Source of the DNA: Streptomyces erythrochromogenes | GTDB lineage: Bacteria > Actinomycetota > Actinomycetes > Streptomycetales > Streptomycetaceae | DNA: 64,000 nt | Direction of reading: 5' to 3' | Assembly: GCF_036170895.1 (NCBI RefSeq) | Contig: NZ_CP108036.1 | Location: 5,573,501-5,637,500 of the forward strand | Shown here: positions 25,960 through 35,460 of the stretch, piece after piece | Numbering within the stretch: the first letter of the stretch is position 1 | Layout: each line of letters begins with the position of its first letter | Position numbers and translations under genes: made by a program | Notes under the pieces: generated by a model | What the model was told of the DNA's origin: nothing | What the model saw: the letters and a program-made list of their open reading frames with translations, nothing else | Database searches by the model: none

Positions 25960-27645
25960 GTGACAGTCAGTACCGAGGGCATCGCGACCGTGCTGCCCCC
26001 GGGCGGACCGGCCGCGCCCGCCCGCCCGATACCGGCCGCCCGGCGCGGCATCGGCTCACGCGGCACGCTCCTGTTCCTCGAAGCCGTCGTCGCGTTCGCC
26101 GCGGCGCTCGTGCTCCCGCTGCTCGCCCGCGGCTTCAAGCTCAATCCCCTGGACCGGATCGCGCAGGTCAGCGGCCTCGCCGCCATCCAGCTGCGGTTCG
26201 CGCTCATAGGTCTGCTCTTCATCGGCGTGGTGGCGCTGGCCGTGCGGCTGCGCAGGGGGCGGCACTTCGACCTGGCCACGCGGTTCGCCTCCGCCGCCCT
26301 CGCCGGCCTGGCCAGCGGCTTCGTCGCCGCCGGCGCGGTCGTCGCCCTCCACGGGACGCCCTGGCCGATGTTCGGCCTCAACGGCGACAGCGGCCGCATC
26401 GTCGAGTGGGCCCAGGCGGTGGCCAACGGCCGCCCCTCCGGCTCCCCGGTCTACCCGCCGGCCCCCCTCTACACCCTCGGCTACTACGCCGAGTGGTTCC
26501 GCGGCGGCAACACCGCGTACGCCTTCAAGGACCTGCAGATCCTCGGCGCCGCGGCGTTCGGACCGCTGGTCTACCTCTGCTGGCGCATGCTGCTCGGCCC
26601 GGTCCGGGCCCTCGCCTTCGGCGTGGCCCCCGCCTTCGCACTGATCGACGCCTACAAGCCGTACAGCCAGACCGTCCTCGTCGTGCTGGTCCCGGTCCTG
26701 GTCGCGATGGTGGTGTCGCTGAGCCGCAGCGGTACGCAGGGCTGGCGGACGCTCCTGCTCAAGGGCGCGGGATTCGGCGCGCTGCTCGGCGTCATGTTCC
26801 TCACCTACTCGGGCTGGTTCCTGTGGAGCGCGGCGGGCGTGCTGTTCGCCGCACTGCTGTACTTCCCGTGGCGGGACGGCCGGCTCGGCCGGATCAAGGG
26901 CGCGGCCTTCCTCGGCGCCTCCCTGGCGGCGTTCCTCGTGGTCGCCGGGCGCTACCTCATGGTCATGCTGACCGAGGGGCAGACCACCAAGGACTACAAC
27001 TTCCGGTTCGACAACTTCACCGACCCGGCGTACTACCTCATGTGGCGCACGGACATGCCCGGCAAGGTCGGCGAGTGGCCCCTGCCCGGCGAGTACGGCG
27101 GGGTCGGGCTGTTCGCCCTGGTCACCTTCGTCGGTGTGGGCGCCGCGATCTGGCTGGGCATGCGCAAGCCGATGGTGATCACCATCGCCGCGATGTTCAT
27201 CAGCGCGTGGGTGATGCGCATGTACATCGCCTCGCACATGTACGAGACGCAGACCGTCCAGCTCTACACCCGCACGAACAACCAGCTGCTCTACTGCGGG
27301 CTGCTGCTGTGCGCGCTCGTCGTCCACCTGGTCTCGCTGCGGATCGCCGCGCGCCGGTCGCAGCCCGGCGCCGGAACCGGGCAGGGTGCGGCGAACGCGG
27401 CGGGCACCGGCTTCCCCGGTCGCGAAGGCGCGGTGATCGGGACCCTGTGCGCCCTGCTGCTGCTCCTCGGCACCGTCTCCTCCTCGATGGCCGACCGCTA
27501 CATGCCGGCCAAGGAGAACACGTACCGGATCCTGCCCTGGGTCTCGCACACCATCACGGAGCGGGACGGGAGCTGCCCGAAGTACGCGCCCGGCGGCACG
27601 TGCTCCAAGGACGGCGACCAGAGCTGGCTCGGCTTCATCCGATGA
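25960..27645 (+). CDS. Polytopic membrane protein, GT-C glycosyltransferase (AftA-like)
   Basis: Protein of 561 residues with about eleven membrane helices and a short extracytoplasmic C-terminal domain with two Cys (DGSCPKYAPGGTCSK). The first large loop has FGLNGDSGRIVEWAQA and SPVYPPAPLYTLGYY, a charged GDS-type motif followed by a YPP motif like that of the arabinofuranosyltransferase AftA and other lipid-linked-sugar GT-C enzymes. It is expected to transfer a sugar from a polyprenyl-phosphate donor outside the membrane. The start is GTG at 25960. The next gene, also a membrane enzyme candidate, begins at or next to its stop. Acceptor and sugar are unknown. Confidence 0.65.
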   Translation: MTVSTEGIATVLPPGGPAAPARPIPAARRGIGSRGTLLFLEAVVAFAAALVLPLLARGFKLNPLDRIAQVSGLAAIQLRFALIGLLFIGVVALAVRLRRGRHFDLATRFASAALAGLASGFVAAGAVVALHGTPWPMFGLNGDSGRIVEWAQAVANGRPSGSPVYPPAPLYTLGYYAEWFRGGNTAYAFKDLQILGAAAFGPLVYLCWRMLLGPVRALAFGVAPAFALIDAYKPYSQTVLVVLVPVLVAMVVSLSRSGTQGWRTLLLKGAGFGALLGVMFLTYSGWFLWSAAGVLFAALLYFPWRDGRLGRIKGAAFLGASLAAFLVVAGRYLMVMLTEGQTTKDYNFRFDNFTDPAYYLMWRTDMPGKVGEWPLPGEYGGVGLFALVTFVGVGAAIWLGMRKPMVITIAAMFISAWVMRMYIASHMYETQTVQLYTRTNNQLLYCGLLLCALVVHLVSLRIAARRSQPGAGTGQGAANAAGTGFPGREGAVIGTLCALLLLLGTVSSSMADRYMPAKENTYRILPWVSHTITERDGSCPKYAPGGTCSKDGDQSWLGFIR

Positions 27646-27659
27646 CTTCCGGGGGACCG

Positions 27660-29243
27660 ATGACTTCCGCACTGACGCGGCTGGCCGACTGGTCGGCCGG
27701 AACACCCAAGCGGCTCTGGCTGATCTCTTTCGCCCTGTTCTTCACGCTCGCGGGCTCGTGGGCGGCCGCCAGCCCCCTCGGGAGCTCCCCCGACGAGCAC
27801 GCGCACTTCATCCGCGCCGCCGCCGTCGCCAGGGGCCAGATCGGCGGGACCGAGGTGATGGTCCCGCACACGGTGGCGGGCATCGAGGGACACTTCGCCG
27901 AGACCGGCGTGCAGCTCCCGGAGTGGTACCGCAACCTGCCCAAGGTGCACGAGTGCTACTCGTGGCACGAGGCGCAGCCCGCGTCCTGTGCCCCCTCGCT
28001 CGGCACGTCCGAGAAGATCGCGCAGGCCACCACGGCGGCCGGCCGCTACCACCCCGGCTACTACCTGGTGACCGGCTGGCCGAGCCTGCTGGCCGACGGC
28101 CCCAAGGGGCTGTACCTCATGCGCTTCATGTCGGCGCTGCTCTGCTCGGCGCTGCTGGCCAGTGCGGTGGTCACGGCCGCCGAATGGCGCCGGCGCTCGC
28201 TGGCGATGCTCGGCGTGTTCGCCGCCGCCACCCCGATGACGCTCTACATGGCCGGCATGGTCAACCCCAGCGGCGGCGAGATCGCCGCCGGGATCCTGGT
28301 GTGGACGGCCCTGCTGTCGATCGTCCTGTCGCCCGACCCCGTGCTGCTGAACCGCAGACTGGCCCGGCTGGGCATCGGCGGCCTGGTGCTGATCAACATC
28401 CGACCGCTCGGACTGATCTGGTTCGGCGGGGCGGTCGTCTTCTGCCTGATGCTGACGCAGCGGCGCGGACTGCTGGGACAGGTGCTGCGCCGCAAGGCCC
28501 TGTGGCTCTGGACGGCCCTGCTGGGCCTGGCGACGGCCGGCGCGCTGCTCTGGGCGGCGGGGCACCCCGACAACTCGAAGATCGACATCCCTGACTCGCT
28601 GACCACGGGAGTGGCCGCGAAGAAGACCCTCGGCAACACCGAGGTCTACATCAAGCAGATGCTCGGCTTCTTCGGCTGGCTGGACACCCCCGCCCCGGCC
28701 CTCATGTACGTGGTGTGGATGGCGGTGCTCGCCACCGTCGTCGTGCTGGCGCTCGTGCACGGCCGTGCCCGCGAGGTGGTGGCGATGCTCGGCATGCTGG
28801 TGGCCGTCGTGATGGTGCCGGTGGTCGCGCAGGCCTCGCAGGCGGAGCGCATCGGCATGGTGTGGCAGGGCCGCTACCTGCTGCCCTTCGCCGTCGGACT
28901 GCCGCTGATGGCCGTGGCCGTCTGCGCCACGCGCGCCCCGGAGCACGGCTTGCGCTGGCGGCGGCTGGTGGGCCTGTCCGTCGTCGGCCTCGCGCTGGTG
29001 AACCTCTCGGCCTTCTACTGGACGCTGCGCCGGTTCGCCGTCGGCACCGGCGGTTCGTGGGTGGCGACCTCGGCGCACTGGGCCCCGCCCGGCGGCTGGG
29101 TCTTCTGGACCTGCGTGTACGCGGTGGCGGCCGTCGCCGTCGTGCTGCCCGCCCTGATGCGCGACCGCGGGGGCGCCGCCCGGCTCCCGGACCTCGACAC
29201 CCCGCGTCCGGACCGCCGCCGGCGGGTGCCCGAGCCCGCCTGA
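27660..29243 (+). CDS. DUF2142-like membrane protein, probable glycosyltransferase
   Basis: Protein of 527 residues with about eleven membrane helices. The first outer loop carries SSPDEHAHFIRAAAVARG, whose Asp-Glu pair is the expected catalytic site of DUF2142/GT-C proteins, and a Cys-containing loop HECYSWHEAQPASCAP. An ATG at 27642 overlaps the stop of the upstream gene (ATGA); ATG at 27660 is used because GGGGGA precedes it, so either start gives coupling with the AftA-like gene. The long frame further upstream is antisense-type noise. Together the pair looks like a two-gene operon for decorating a surface polymer. Confidence 0.72.
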   Translation: MTSALTRLADWSAGTPKRLWLISFALFFTLAGSWAAASPLGSSPDEHAHFIRAAAVARGQIGGTEVMVPHTVAGIEGHFAETGVQLPEWYRNLPKVHECYSWHEAQPASCAPSLGTSEKIAQATTAAGRYHPGYYLVTGWPSLLADGPKGLYLMRFMSALLCSALLASAVVTAAEWRRRSLAMLGVFAAATPMTLYMAGMVNPSGGEIAAGILVWTALLSIVLSPDPVLLNRRLARLGIGGLVLINIRPLGLIWFGGAVVFCLMLTQRRGLLGQVLRRKALWLWTALLGLATAGALLWAAGHPDNSKIDIPDSLTTGVAAKKTLGNTEVYIKQMLGFFGWLDTPAPALMYVVWMAVLATVVVLALVHGRAREVVAMLGMLVAVVMVPVVAQASQAERIGMVWQGRYLLPFAVGLPLMAVAVCATRAPEHGLRWRRLVGLSVVGLALVNLSAFYWTLRRFAVGTGGSWVATSAHWAPPGGWVFWTCVYAVAAVAVVLPALMRDRGGAARLPDLDTPRPDRRRRVPEPA

Positions 29244-29265
29244 CGCGCCCCGCCCCGCGGCCCCG

Positions 29266-29982
29266 TCAGAGGGCGGGGCCGACCGGGGCGGTCACCACCG
29301 ACGGGGTGCGGTCGTCCGCCTCGGCGAGCAGCGCTCCGCCCGGGGCCCACACGGCCGAGCGGCCGCAGCCGGTCCACGGGCCCGCCGGGCCGACGTGGTT
29401 GGCGAGGACGACGTACAGGCCGCTGCGCTCCGCGATCCCCGGGTACACGGTGGCGCGCTCGCGGATCCCGTCGCCGGTCCCGTACAGGGAGCTCGCCAGG
29501 TGGACCCGGCAGCCGTCGGCCGCGCCCCGGCCCGGGAGTCCGGGGAAGTGGTTGTCGTAGCAGACGCCCAGCGAGAAGCGGACCCCGAGGAGTTCGAAGC
29601 GCCCGTCGGCCGTGCCGGGCTCGAAGACGTCCTGCTCGTGGCGGAAGAGGTGCTGCTTGCGGTACGTCGTCACGTGCGCGCCGTCCGCGTCGTGGACCAG
29701 CGTCGCGATGGCCGGACGCGGGCCGTCGCCGGGCAGCGCCACGTTGACCGCGGTGGCGATCCCGGCGGCGCGCAGCGGGTCCAGCCGGGGGTCGTCGGCG
29801 GCGGTCCACAGGCCCGGGTCGGCGGCGAGCGCGTCCAGTTCGTAGCCGGTGAGGGTGAACTCGGGGAACACCACCAGTGCGGCGCCCTGCTCACGGGCCG
29901 TGGCGGCGAGGGCGGCGGCCCGCGCGGCGTTCGCGCGGACATCGGCGGGGACGCACGTCATCTGTGCTGCGGCGATCTTCAC
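29266..29982 (-). CDS. Carbon-nitrogen hydrolase (nitrilase superfamily)
   Basis: Amidase-type enzyme of 238 residues. The Glu-Lys-Cys triad is present: Glu41 in FPEFTLTGYE, Lys109 in TTYRKQHLF and Cys141 in LGVCYDNHFPGL. The YRKxHLF and CYDxxFP motifs suggest a small-amide hydrolase rather than a nitrilase, but the substrate is unknown. The stop lies 22 bp from that of the convergent DUF2142-like gene, with a short GC hairpin (GGCCCCG / CGGGGCC, 29259-29280) across it. The LysR gene ends 4 bp upstream of its ATG, so the two are likely co-transcribed. Confidence 0.86.
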   Translation of the reverse strand: MKIAAAQMTCVPADVRANAARAAALAATAREQGAALVVFPEFTLTGYELDALAADPGLWTAADDPRLDPLRAAGIATAVNVALPGDGPRPAIATLVHDADGAHVTTYRKQHLFRHEQDVFEPGTADGRFELLGVRFSLGVCYDNHFPGLPGRGAADGCRVHLASSLYGTGDGIRERATVYPGIAERSGLYVVLANHVGPAGPWTGCGRSAVWAPGGALLAEADDRTPSVVTAPVGPAL

Positions 29983-29986
29983 CGGG

Positions 29987-30886
29987 TCAGGATGCCAACC
30001 CGTCCGCGGCTTCCTTCAGGAGGGTCAGCAGGGCCGCGGCGGCCGGTGACGGGGCGATCCCGCGCGGGGTGGCCGCGTAGACCCCGCGGCGCGGGGTGTC
30101 GTCCGGGTGCAGCGGGACCAGCACGAGGTCGGGCCGTACGGAGGAGGCGGCGAGCTCCGGGACGAGGGTGACGCCGAGCCCGGCCGCGACGAAGCCCTGC
30201 TTGGCGATCCAGTCGGCGGCGACGAAGCCCGTACGGGGGCGGAAACCACCCCCCAGCGCGGAGTGCATGAGGGTCTCCTCGGGGCGGGTGCCGGCGGCGA
30301 TCCACTCCTCGTCGGCCAGTTCGGCCAGCCGCAGCCCGGTGCGTCCGGCGAGCCGGTGGCCGCTCGGCAGGGCCACGTACATGCGCTCGTCGAGCAGGTG
30401 GTGCGGGGTACAGTCCCGGGGCGGCCGCCCGGAGGTGTCGGCGACGACGGCGAGGTCGAGCTCCCCGGTCGCGAGGAGGGCGAGGTGCTTGGCGGACGGC
30501 CCCTCGGTACGGGTGACCGCGACGGCGGGATGCCGGGCCCGGAAGGCGGCCAGCGCGCGCGGCAGCAGCGCGGCGTCCGCAGTGGAGAAGGAGCCGATCC
30601 GCAGCCGGCCGGCCCCCAGGGTGCGCAGCGCGTCGAGCTCGGCGCGGGCGGTGCGCAGGCGTTCGCCGACGGCCTCGGCGTGCGGGAGCAGGACGCGGCC
30701 GGCCTCGGTGAGGCGGACGCCGCGCGGGAGGCGGTCGAAGAGCGGGGCGCCCCACTCGCCCTCCAGGGTCTGGATCTGCCGGGAGACGGCGGACTGGGTG
30801 TAGCCCAGGGAGCGGGCGGCGGCGGTGAAGGAGGCCAGGCGCGCCACGCGCAGGAAGACCTCGTACAGGCTGTGCGGAGTCGGCAT
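29987..30886 (-). CDS. LysR-family transcriptional regulator
   Basis: Regulator of 299 residues. The HTH is at the N-terminus ([20 protein letters not shown], then [12 protein letters not shown]) and the periplasmic-binding-like effector domain covers about 90-295, including [16 protein letters not shown] at 30886 is used; ATG at 30895 in the same frame is possible. It diverges from a 3-hydroxyisobutyrate-dehydrogenase-like gene and runs into the amidase gene, so it may control both. Confidence 0.88.
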   Translation of the reverse strand: MPTPHSLYEVFLRVARLASFTAAARSLGYTQSAVSRQIQTLEGEWGAPLFDRLPRGVRLTEAGRVLLPHAEAVGERLRTARAELDALRTLGAGRLRIGSFSTADAALLPRALAAFRARHPAVAVTRTEGPSAKHLALLATGELDLAVVADTSGRPPRDCTPHHLLDERMYVALPSGHRLAGRTGLRLAELADEEWIAAGTRPEETLMHSALGGGFRPRTGFVAADWIAKQGFVAAGLGVTLVPELAASSVRPDLVLVPLHPDDTPRRGVYAATPRGIAPSPAAAALLTLLKEAADGLAS

Positions 30887-30903
30887 GGCAGCCATGCTAG
30901 ACA

Positions 30904-30920
30904 TTCGCTTGTCGCATGAA
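30904..30920. promoter_or_regulatory. Candidate LysR box
   Basis: TTC-N11-GAA inverted repeat (with the T-N11-A core of LysR sites) lies in the 58-bp gap between the LysR gene and the divergent dehydrogenase gene, where an autoregulatory LysR site is expected. Confidence 0.4.
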
Positions 30921-30944
30921 CGGCCCGGACCTAGCGTCGTGGGC

Positions 30945-31745
30945 ATGGACACAGCGCAGCAGATCGCATTCCTCGGCGTCGGCCGCATGGGTGCCCCGAT
31001 GGCCCGTCACCTGCTGGCCCGCGGGCACGGGCTGATGGTGTGGAACCGGACGCCGGAGAAGGCGCGGCGGCTGGCGGAGGCCGGCGCGACGGTCGCCGCC
31101 ACGCCCGCCGAGGCCGTCCGCGACGCGGACCTCGTCATCACCATGCTGGCCGACCCGGCGGCCCTGTGGGCCGTCGCGGAGAGCGTGCTGCCCGCCCTGC
31201 GCCCCGGCGTCCACTGGATCGACACCTCGACGGTCGGCCCGGAGCCGGTACGGGAGCTCGCCGGGCGGCTGCCGGAGGGGGTGACGCTGACCGACGCGCC
31301 CGTGATGGGGAGCGTCGACCGGGCGGCGACGGGGGAGTTGTGGGTGCTGGCGGGCGGCGACCCGCTGCCCGGCCCGGTCAGGCGGGTCCTCGACGCCCTC
31401 GGCGAGGTCACCGTGTGCGGCCCGGCGGGTTCGGGCGCGGCGCTGAAGCTGGTGCTGATCAACACGGCGGTCGGCGGGGTGGCCCTGGTGGCCGAGGCGC
31501 TGAGGCTGGGTGGAGCGCTGGGCCTGCCGGAGGACCTGGTCCGCGCGCAACTGGCCCGCGGACCGCTGGCGGGCGCGGTGGCCCGTGCTTACGCCGACGC
31601 CTCGCACTTCCCGGTCGCCCTGGCAGCGAAGGACGTGGCCCTGGCCACGGCCCGCGCGCCGCTGCCGATCCTGGAGTCGGTCCACGCCGCGCTGACGTCC
31701 CGTCCGGAGCTGGCGGGCCGGGACCTCTCCGCCCTGCGCCCCTGA
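30945..31745 (+). CDS. 3-hydroxyisobutyrate-dehydrogenase-like NAD(P) reductase
   Basis: Beta-hydroxyacid dehydrogenase of 266 residues. The Rossmann motif is [15 protein letters not shown] near residue 9-23, the cofactor selector is WNRTPEKA, the substrate motif is [15 protein letters not shown], and the catalytic Lys is in [15 protein letters not shown] (GxxxKxxxN). Unlike the related enzyme at 24435-25328 it keeps this Lys, so a hydroxyacid or beta-hydroxy-carboxylate substrate is likely. It is shorter than most family members (about 290) because the C-terminal helix bundle ends early. It is divergent from a LysR gene. Confidence 0.86.
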   Translation: MDTAQQIAFLGVGRMGAPMARHLLARGHGLMVWNRTPEKARRLAEAGATVAATPAEAVRDADLVITMLADPAALWAVAESVLPALRPGVHWIDTSTVGPEPVRELAGRLPEGVTLTDAPVMGSVDRAATGELWVLAGGDPLPGPVRRVLDALGEVTVCGPAGSGAALKLVLINTAVGGVALVAEALRLGGALGLPEDLVRAQLARGPLAGAVARAYADASHFPVALAAKDVALATARAPLPILESVHAALTSRPELAGRDLSALRP

Positions 31746-31810
31746 CCCGGCCGGGGCCGCGGGCGGGGGAGTCCGCCCGCAGGGTGGATCGACCTGCATA
31801 AAATGCCGGT

Positions 31811-32134
31811 GTGATCTTCATTGTGGTGAAATTCCCCGTCAAGCCCGAATACGTCGACGCGTGGCCCGACAAGGTCGCGCCGTTCACCCGCGCCACCCGC
31901 GCCGAACCCGGGAACCTGTGGTTCGAGTGGTCGCGCAGCCTGGAGGAGCCGAACACCTACGTACTGGTCGAGGCCTTCCAGGACGACGCCGCCGAAGCGC
32001 ACGTCACCTCCGAGCACTTCAGCGCCGCGCTGGAGACCATGCGGCCGATGGTGACCCGTACGCCCGAGATCGTCAGCACCACCATCGAGGGTGCGACCGG
32101 CTGGAGCCGGATGGGCGAGCTCCAGGTCGACTAG
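31811..32134 (+). CDS. Antibiotic-biosynthesis-monooxygenase (ABM) domain protein
   Basis: Small ferredoxin-like-fold protein of 107 residues: MIFIVVKFPVKPEYVDAW first strand and helix, then TRATRAEPGNLWFEWSRS and EEPNTYVLVEAFQDDAA, then an HVTSEHF helix. These are the marks of YgiN-like quinol monooxygenases that act on quinones without a cofactor. The GTG start at 31811 has a poor ribosome site. It stands alone between a dehydrogenase and a convergent TetR gene. Confidence 0.83.
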   Translation: MIFIVVKFPVKPEYVDAWPDKVAPFTRATRAEPGNLWFEWSRSLEEPNTYVLVEAFQDDAAEAHVTSEHFSAALETMRPMVTRTPEIVSTTIEGATGWSRMGELQVD

Positions 32135-32139
32135 GCCCT

Positions 32140-32721
32140 TCAGGCCTCCGGGCCCCGCAGCAGGGTCAGGAAGGCGCGGAAGGCGGCGGGCATGTCCACG
32201 GACTCGGGGGCCAGCAGCCACTGGTACTGGAGGCCGTCCATGACCGCCGTCAGCAGCGGGGCCGCCTGCTCCGGGGTGAGACCCGAGGGCAGGCGGTCGC
32301 CGAACTCGGCGCGCAGCACCGCCGCCATCTCCGAACGGACCTGGGCGTAGCGCTCGGTGAAGAACTCCCGGGCCGGGTGCCCGTCGGTGACGCTCTCGCC
32401 CAGCAGCGCCGAGAAGGTCTGCACGATGCCCGGGCGCATCGCGTTGTACTCCACCAGCGAGGCCAGCAGGTCCAGGCGCCAGGTGTCCGCCGCGGCGCGC
32501 GAGCCGCCGCCCGTGTCCCACCGGTCGCGTTCTTCCAGCACCGCGACGAGCAGCGCCTCCTTGGTCGGGAAGTAGTGCAACAGCCCCTGCTGGGTCAGGC
32601 CCACGCGCTCCGCGACCGTGCCCAGGGACGCCCCCCGGTAGCCGCGCTCCGCGATCACCTCGACGGCCGCGCGGACGATCTCCCCGCGGCGCTCCTCGCT
32701 CCTCGCCCTGGGCATCGCCAT
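32140..32721 (-). CDS. TetR-family transcriptional regulator
   Basis: Regulator of 193 residues with the HTH at about 10-55 (RRGEIVRAAVEVIAERGYRG, then VAERVGLTQQGLLHYFPTKE) and a BetI-like C-terminal ligand domain. ATG at 32721 is preceded by GGAAGG at a good distance; ATG at 32715 is an alternative. It is divergent from a GH3 beta-glucosidase gene with a 174-bp gap and probably represses it, so a sugar or aglycone may be its ligand. Confidence 0.88.
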   Translation of the reverse strand: MAMPRARSEERRGEIVRAAVEVIAERGYRGASLGTVAERVGLTQQGLLHYFPTKEALLVAVLEERDRWDTGGGSRAAADTWRLDLLASLVEYNAMRPGIVQTFSALLGESVTDGHPAREFFTERYAQVRSEMAAVLRAEFGDRLPSGLTPEQAAPLLTAVMDGLQYQWLLAPESVDMPAAFRAFLTLLRGPEA

Positions 32722-32752
32722 GGCACCCCTTCCGTGCAGTCCCGTCGTCGGC

Positions 32753-32772
32753 AGGACCGTAGGAGGACCGTA
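32753..32772. repeat. Tandem AGGACCGTA repeats in the tetR-GH3 gap
   Basis: Two copies of AGGACCGTA begin 11 bp apart (32753 and 32764), one DNA turn, in the divergent promoter region. A weaker inverted repeat TTCG-N7-CGAA is at 32778-32792. Either could be the regulator's site. Confidence 0.45.
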
Positions 32773-32895
32773 CGACATTCGCATATCACGAACAGATAAC
32801 AAACCCTACCGCTCGCCAGGTGGCAGGTCCACGATGGGGGCACCGCACAGCGCCGCACCGCGCAACCGCACCGCTCTCGACGAGGAGGCACGGCC

Positions 32896-35373
32896 GTGAC
32901 CGATGCCGATCAGGTCCGTGATCAGATACGGGACGACGCCGTGGAGGCGGCGCTCGGCAAGCTCGACCTCGACACCAAGGCCTTTCTGCTGGCGGGCCAG
33001 GACATGTGGTCCCTGCCCGCGATCCCGGCCATCGGGCTGCAGTCCCTGGTCATGTCCGACGGCCCCATCGGGGTGCGCGGCGTGCGCTGGACCGCCGACG
33101 ACCCGTCCGTCGCCCTGCCCTCCCCGACGTCGCTCGCCGCCGCCTGGGACCCGGAACTCGCCCGCCGCGCCGGCCGGCTCCTCGCCCAGGAGGCCCGCCG
33201 CAAGGGCGTCCACGTCCTGCTGGCGCCCACCGTCAACCTGCACCGCTCTCCGCTCGGCGGCCGCCACTTCGAGTGCTACTCCGAGGACCCGTACCTCACC
33301 GGCGCCATCGGCAGCGGCTACGTGAACGGCGTCCAGGACGGCGGAGTCGGGACCACGGTCAAGCACTTCGTCGGCAACGACGCCGAGACCGACCGGTTCA
33401 CCGTCGACAGCGTCATCGCCCCGCGCCCGCTGCGCGAGCTCTACCTCGCGCCCTTCGAGGCCATCGTCGCCAATGCCCACCCCTGGGGCATCATGACCGC
33501 CTACAACCAGGTCAACGGCACGACGATGACCGAACACCGGTACCTGGTGAACGAGGTCCTGCGCGGCGAGTGGGGCTTCGACGGCTGCAACGTCTCCGAC
33601 TGGATGGCCGCCCGCTCCACCACCGGCGACATCCTGGGCGGCATGGACGTCGCCATGCCCGGCCCGACCACCGTCTACGGACCCGCCCTCGCCGAGGCCG
33701 TCCGCGCCGGGGAGGTCCCCGGGTCCGCCGTCGACGACGCCGTGCGCAACGTCCTGCGCCTCGCCGCCCGCGTCGGGGCCCTGGAGGGCGCCCCCGCCGT
33801 CGTCGAGACCGCTCCGGACCCGGTCGACGGCCAGGCGCTCGCCCGCGAGCTCGCCGCCCGCGGGTTCGTCCTCGTGCGCAACGAGGAGGGCGTCCTGCCG
33901 CTGGACGCCTCCGCCGGGCGCACCGTCGCCCTGCTCGGGGCCGCCGCGCGCGACGCCCGGGTGCTCGGCGGCGGCAGCGCCACCGTCTTCCCCGAGCGGG
34001 TGGTCTCCCCGCTCGACGGGCTCACCGCGGCCCTCCCGGAAGGAGCCCTGGCCTATGCCGTCGGGGCCGACCCCTCCGAGGAGCCCACCCCCGCCGACAA
34101 GGGGTTCGAGCTCCTCGCCTTGTGCCGCGACGCCTCCGGGGCCGTCCTCGGCGAGGGCGGCCTGCCCACCGGCCAGGTCCAGTGGATCGGGGACGACCTG
34201 CCCGCGGGCGCCACGTACGAGGCGATGGCGAGCATCGAGGTCCGCGGCACGTTCGTGCCGCGCGAGAGCGGTGAGCACACCTTCGGCACCCGCGGACTCG
34301 GCGCCTTCACCCTCGCGGTCGACGGACGGCACCTGTGGAGCGGCGTCCAGGAGATGGGCGACGAGGCCGACCCCTTCGAGGCCTTCTTCGGGGCGCCCAG
34401 CGAGCGCGCCCGCGTCACGCTCACCGAGGGCGAGCCCGTCGAGGTGTCGCTGACCTACCAGGTCCCCGACATGACCGCGATGCCGCTCAAGGCGATCATG
34501 TTCTCGCTGCTCCACCTCGGCCCGCGGCGCGACCCCGACGAGCTGATCGCCGAGGCGGTGGAGGCCGCCCGCGCCGCCGACACCGCCGTCGTGGTCGTCG
34601 CCACCACCGAACGCGTGGAGTCCGAGGGCTTCGACCGCCCCGACCTCGGCCTCCCGGGCCGCCAGGACGACCTCGTGAGGGCCGTCGCCGCCGTCAACCC
34701 GAACACCGTGGTCGTCGTCAACGCCGGCTCCCCGGTGGAGCTCCCGTGGCGCGAGGACGTCGCCGCCGTCCTGCTGACCTGGTTCCCCGGGCAGGAGGGC
34801 GGGGCCGCGCTGGCCGACGTACTCCTCGGCGAGGCGGAGCCGGGCGGCCGGCTGCCCACCACCTGGCCCGCCCGGTTCGCGGACGCGCCCGTCACCGAGG
34901 TCGTCCCCGCCGACGGGCGCCTGGAGTACGGCGAGGGCCTCTTCATCGGCTACCGGGCCTACGAGAAGCACGGCGTCGTCCCCGCCTACCCCTTCGGGCA
35001 CGGCCTCGGCTACACCGACTGGGCGTACGAGTCCCTGGAGGCCACCGCCGACGCCGTACGGGTCCGCGTCACCAACACCGGTACCCGGCCCGGCCGCGAG
35101 GTCGTCCAGGTCTACCTGGCCCCCCTCGACACCGCGTCCGACCGCGCGGGGAGCACGACGGTGGAGCGCCCGGCGAGCTGGCTGGCCGGCTTCGCGAGCG
35201 TCGCCGCGGGCCCCGGCGAGAGCGTCGAGACCGAGATCCCGCTGCCCGCCCGGGCCTTCGAGATCTGGGACGAGGAGGCCCGCGGATGGCGGCGGATCGG
35301 CGGCGCGTACGAGGTCCGCGCGAGCCGCGCGCACGGCGACACCCGGCTGACCGCGACGCTCGACATCGCGTGA
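32896..35373 (+). CDS. Glycoside hydrolase family 3 beta-glucosidase with PA14 insert
   Basis: Intracellular enzyme of 825 residues (no signal peptide) that removes beta-linked glucose or related sugars. The order is the GH3 N-terminal barrel (about 15-290), with MSDGPIGVRG, KHFVGNDAETDR and the nucleophile Asp in FDGCNVSDWMAARS; then the GH3 C-terminal sandwich, interrupted at about 400-530 by a PA14 domain (ESGEHTFGTRGLGAFTLAVD); then a fibronectin-III-like C-terminal domain (EVRASRAHGDTRLTATLDIA). The start is GTG at 32896 with GAGGAGG upstream. PA14 inserts in this position usually set specificity for oligosaccharides. A terminator hairpin follows. Confidence 0.92.
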   Translation: MTDADQVRDQIRDDAVEAALGKLDLDTKAFLLAGQDMWSLPAIPAIGLQSLVMSDGPIGVRGVRWTADDPSVALPSPTSLAAAWDPELARRAGRLLAQEARRKGVHVLLAPTVNLHRSPLGGRHFECYSEDPYLTGAIGSGYVNGVQDGGVGTTVKHFVGNDAETDRFTVDSVIAPRPLRELYLAPFEAIVANAHPWGIMTAYNQVNGTTMTEHRYLVNEVLRGEWGFDGCNVSDWMAARSTTGDILGGMDVAMPGPTTVYGPALAEAVRAGEVPGSAVDDAVRNVLRLAARVGALEGAPAVVETAPDPVDGQALARELAARGFVLVRNEEGVLPLDASAGRTVALLGAAARDARVLGGGSATVFPERVVSPLDGLTAALPEGALAYAVGADPSEEPTPADKGFELLALCRDASGAVLGEGGLPTGQVQWIGDDLPAGATYEAMASIEVRGTFVPRESGEHTFGTRGLGAFTLAVDGRHLWSGVQEMGDEADPFEAFFGAPSERARVTLTEGEPVEVSLTYQVPDMTAMPLKAIMFSLLHLGPRRDPDELIAEAVEAARAADTAVVVVATTERVESEGFDRPDLGLPGRQDDLVRAVAAVNPNTVVVVNAGSPVELPWREDVAAVLLTWFPGQEGGAALADVLLGEAEPGGRLPTTWPARFADAPVTEVVPADGRLEYGEGLFIGYRAYEKHGVVPAYPFGHGLGYTDWAYESLEATADAVRVRVTNTGTRPGREVVQVYLAPLDTASDRAGSTTVERPASWLAGFASVAAGPGESVETEIPLPARAFEIWDEEARGWRRIGGAYEVRASRAHGDTRLTATLDIA

Positions 35374-35407
35374 CACGCCGTATGGCCGGAAATAACCCCT
35401 GAAAGCC

Positions 35408-35443
35408 GGTCCGGGGGCGGGCCCTGACTCCCGCCCCCGGACC
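35408..35443. terminator. Bidirectional hairpin between GH3 and SGNH genes
   Basis: Perfect 13-bp repeat GGTCCGGGGGCGG / CCGCCCCCGGACC with a 10-nt loop, between two convergent stops at 35373 and 35461. Confidence 0.75.
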
Positions 35444-35460
35444 CTCCGCGCACGAGGACG

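Noticed and set aside
26406..29243. Long frame extending the DUF2142-like protein upstream by over 400 codons
   Set aside because: The extension overlaps the AftA-like gene in another frame and is Arg-rich. The true start is at 27642/27660.
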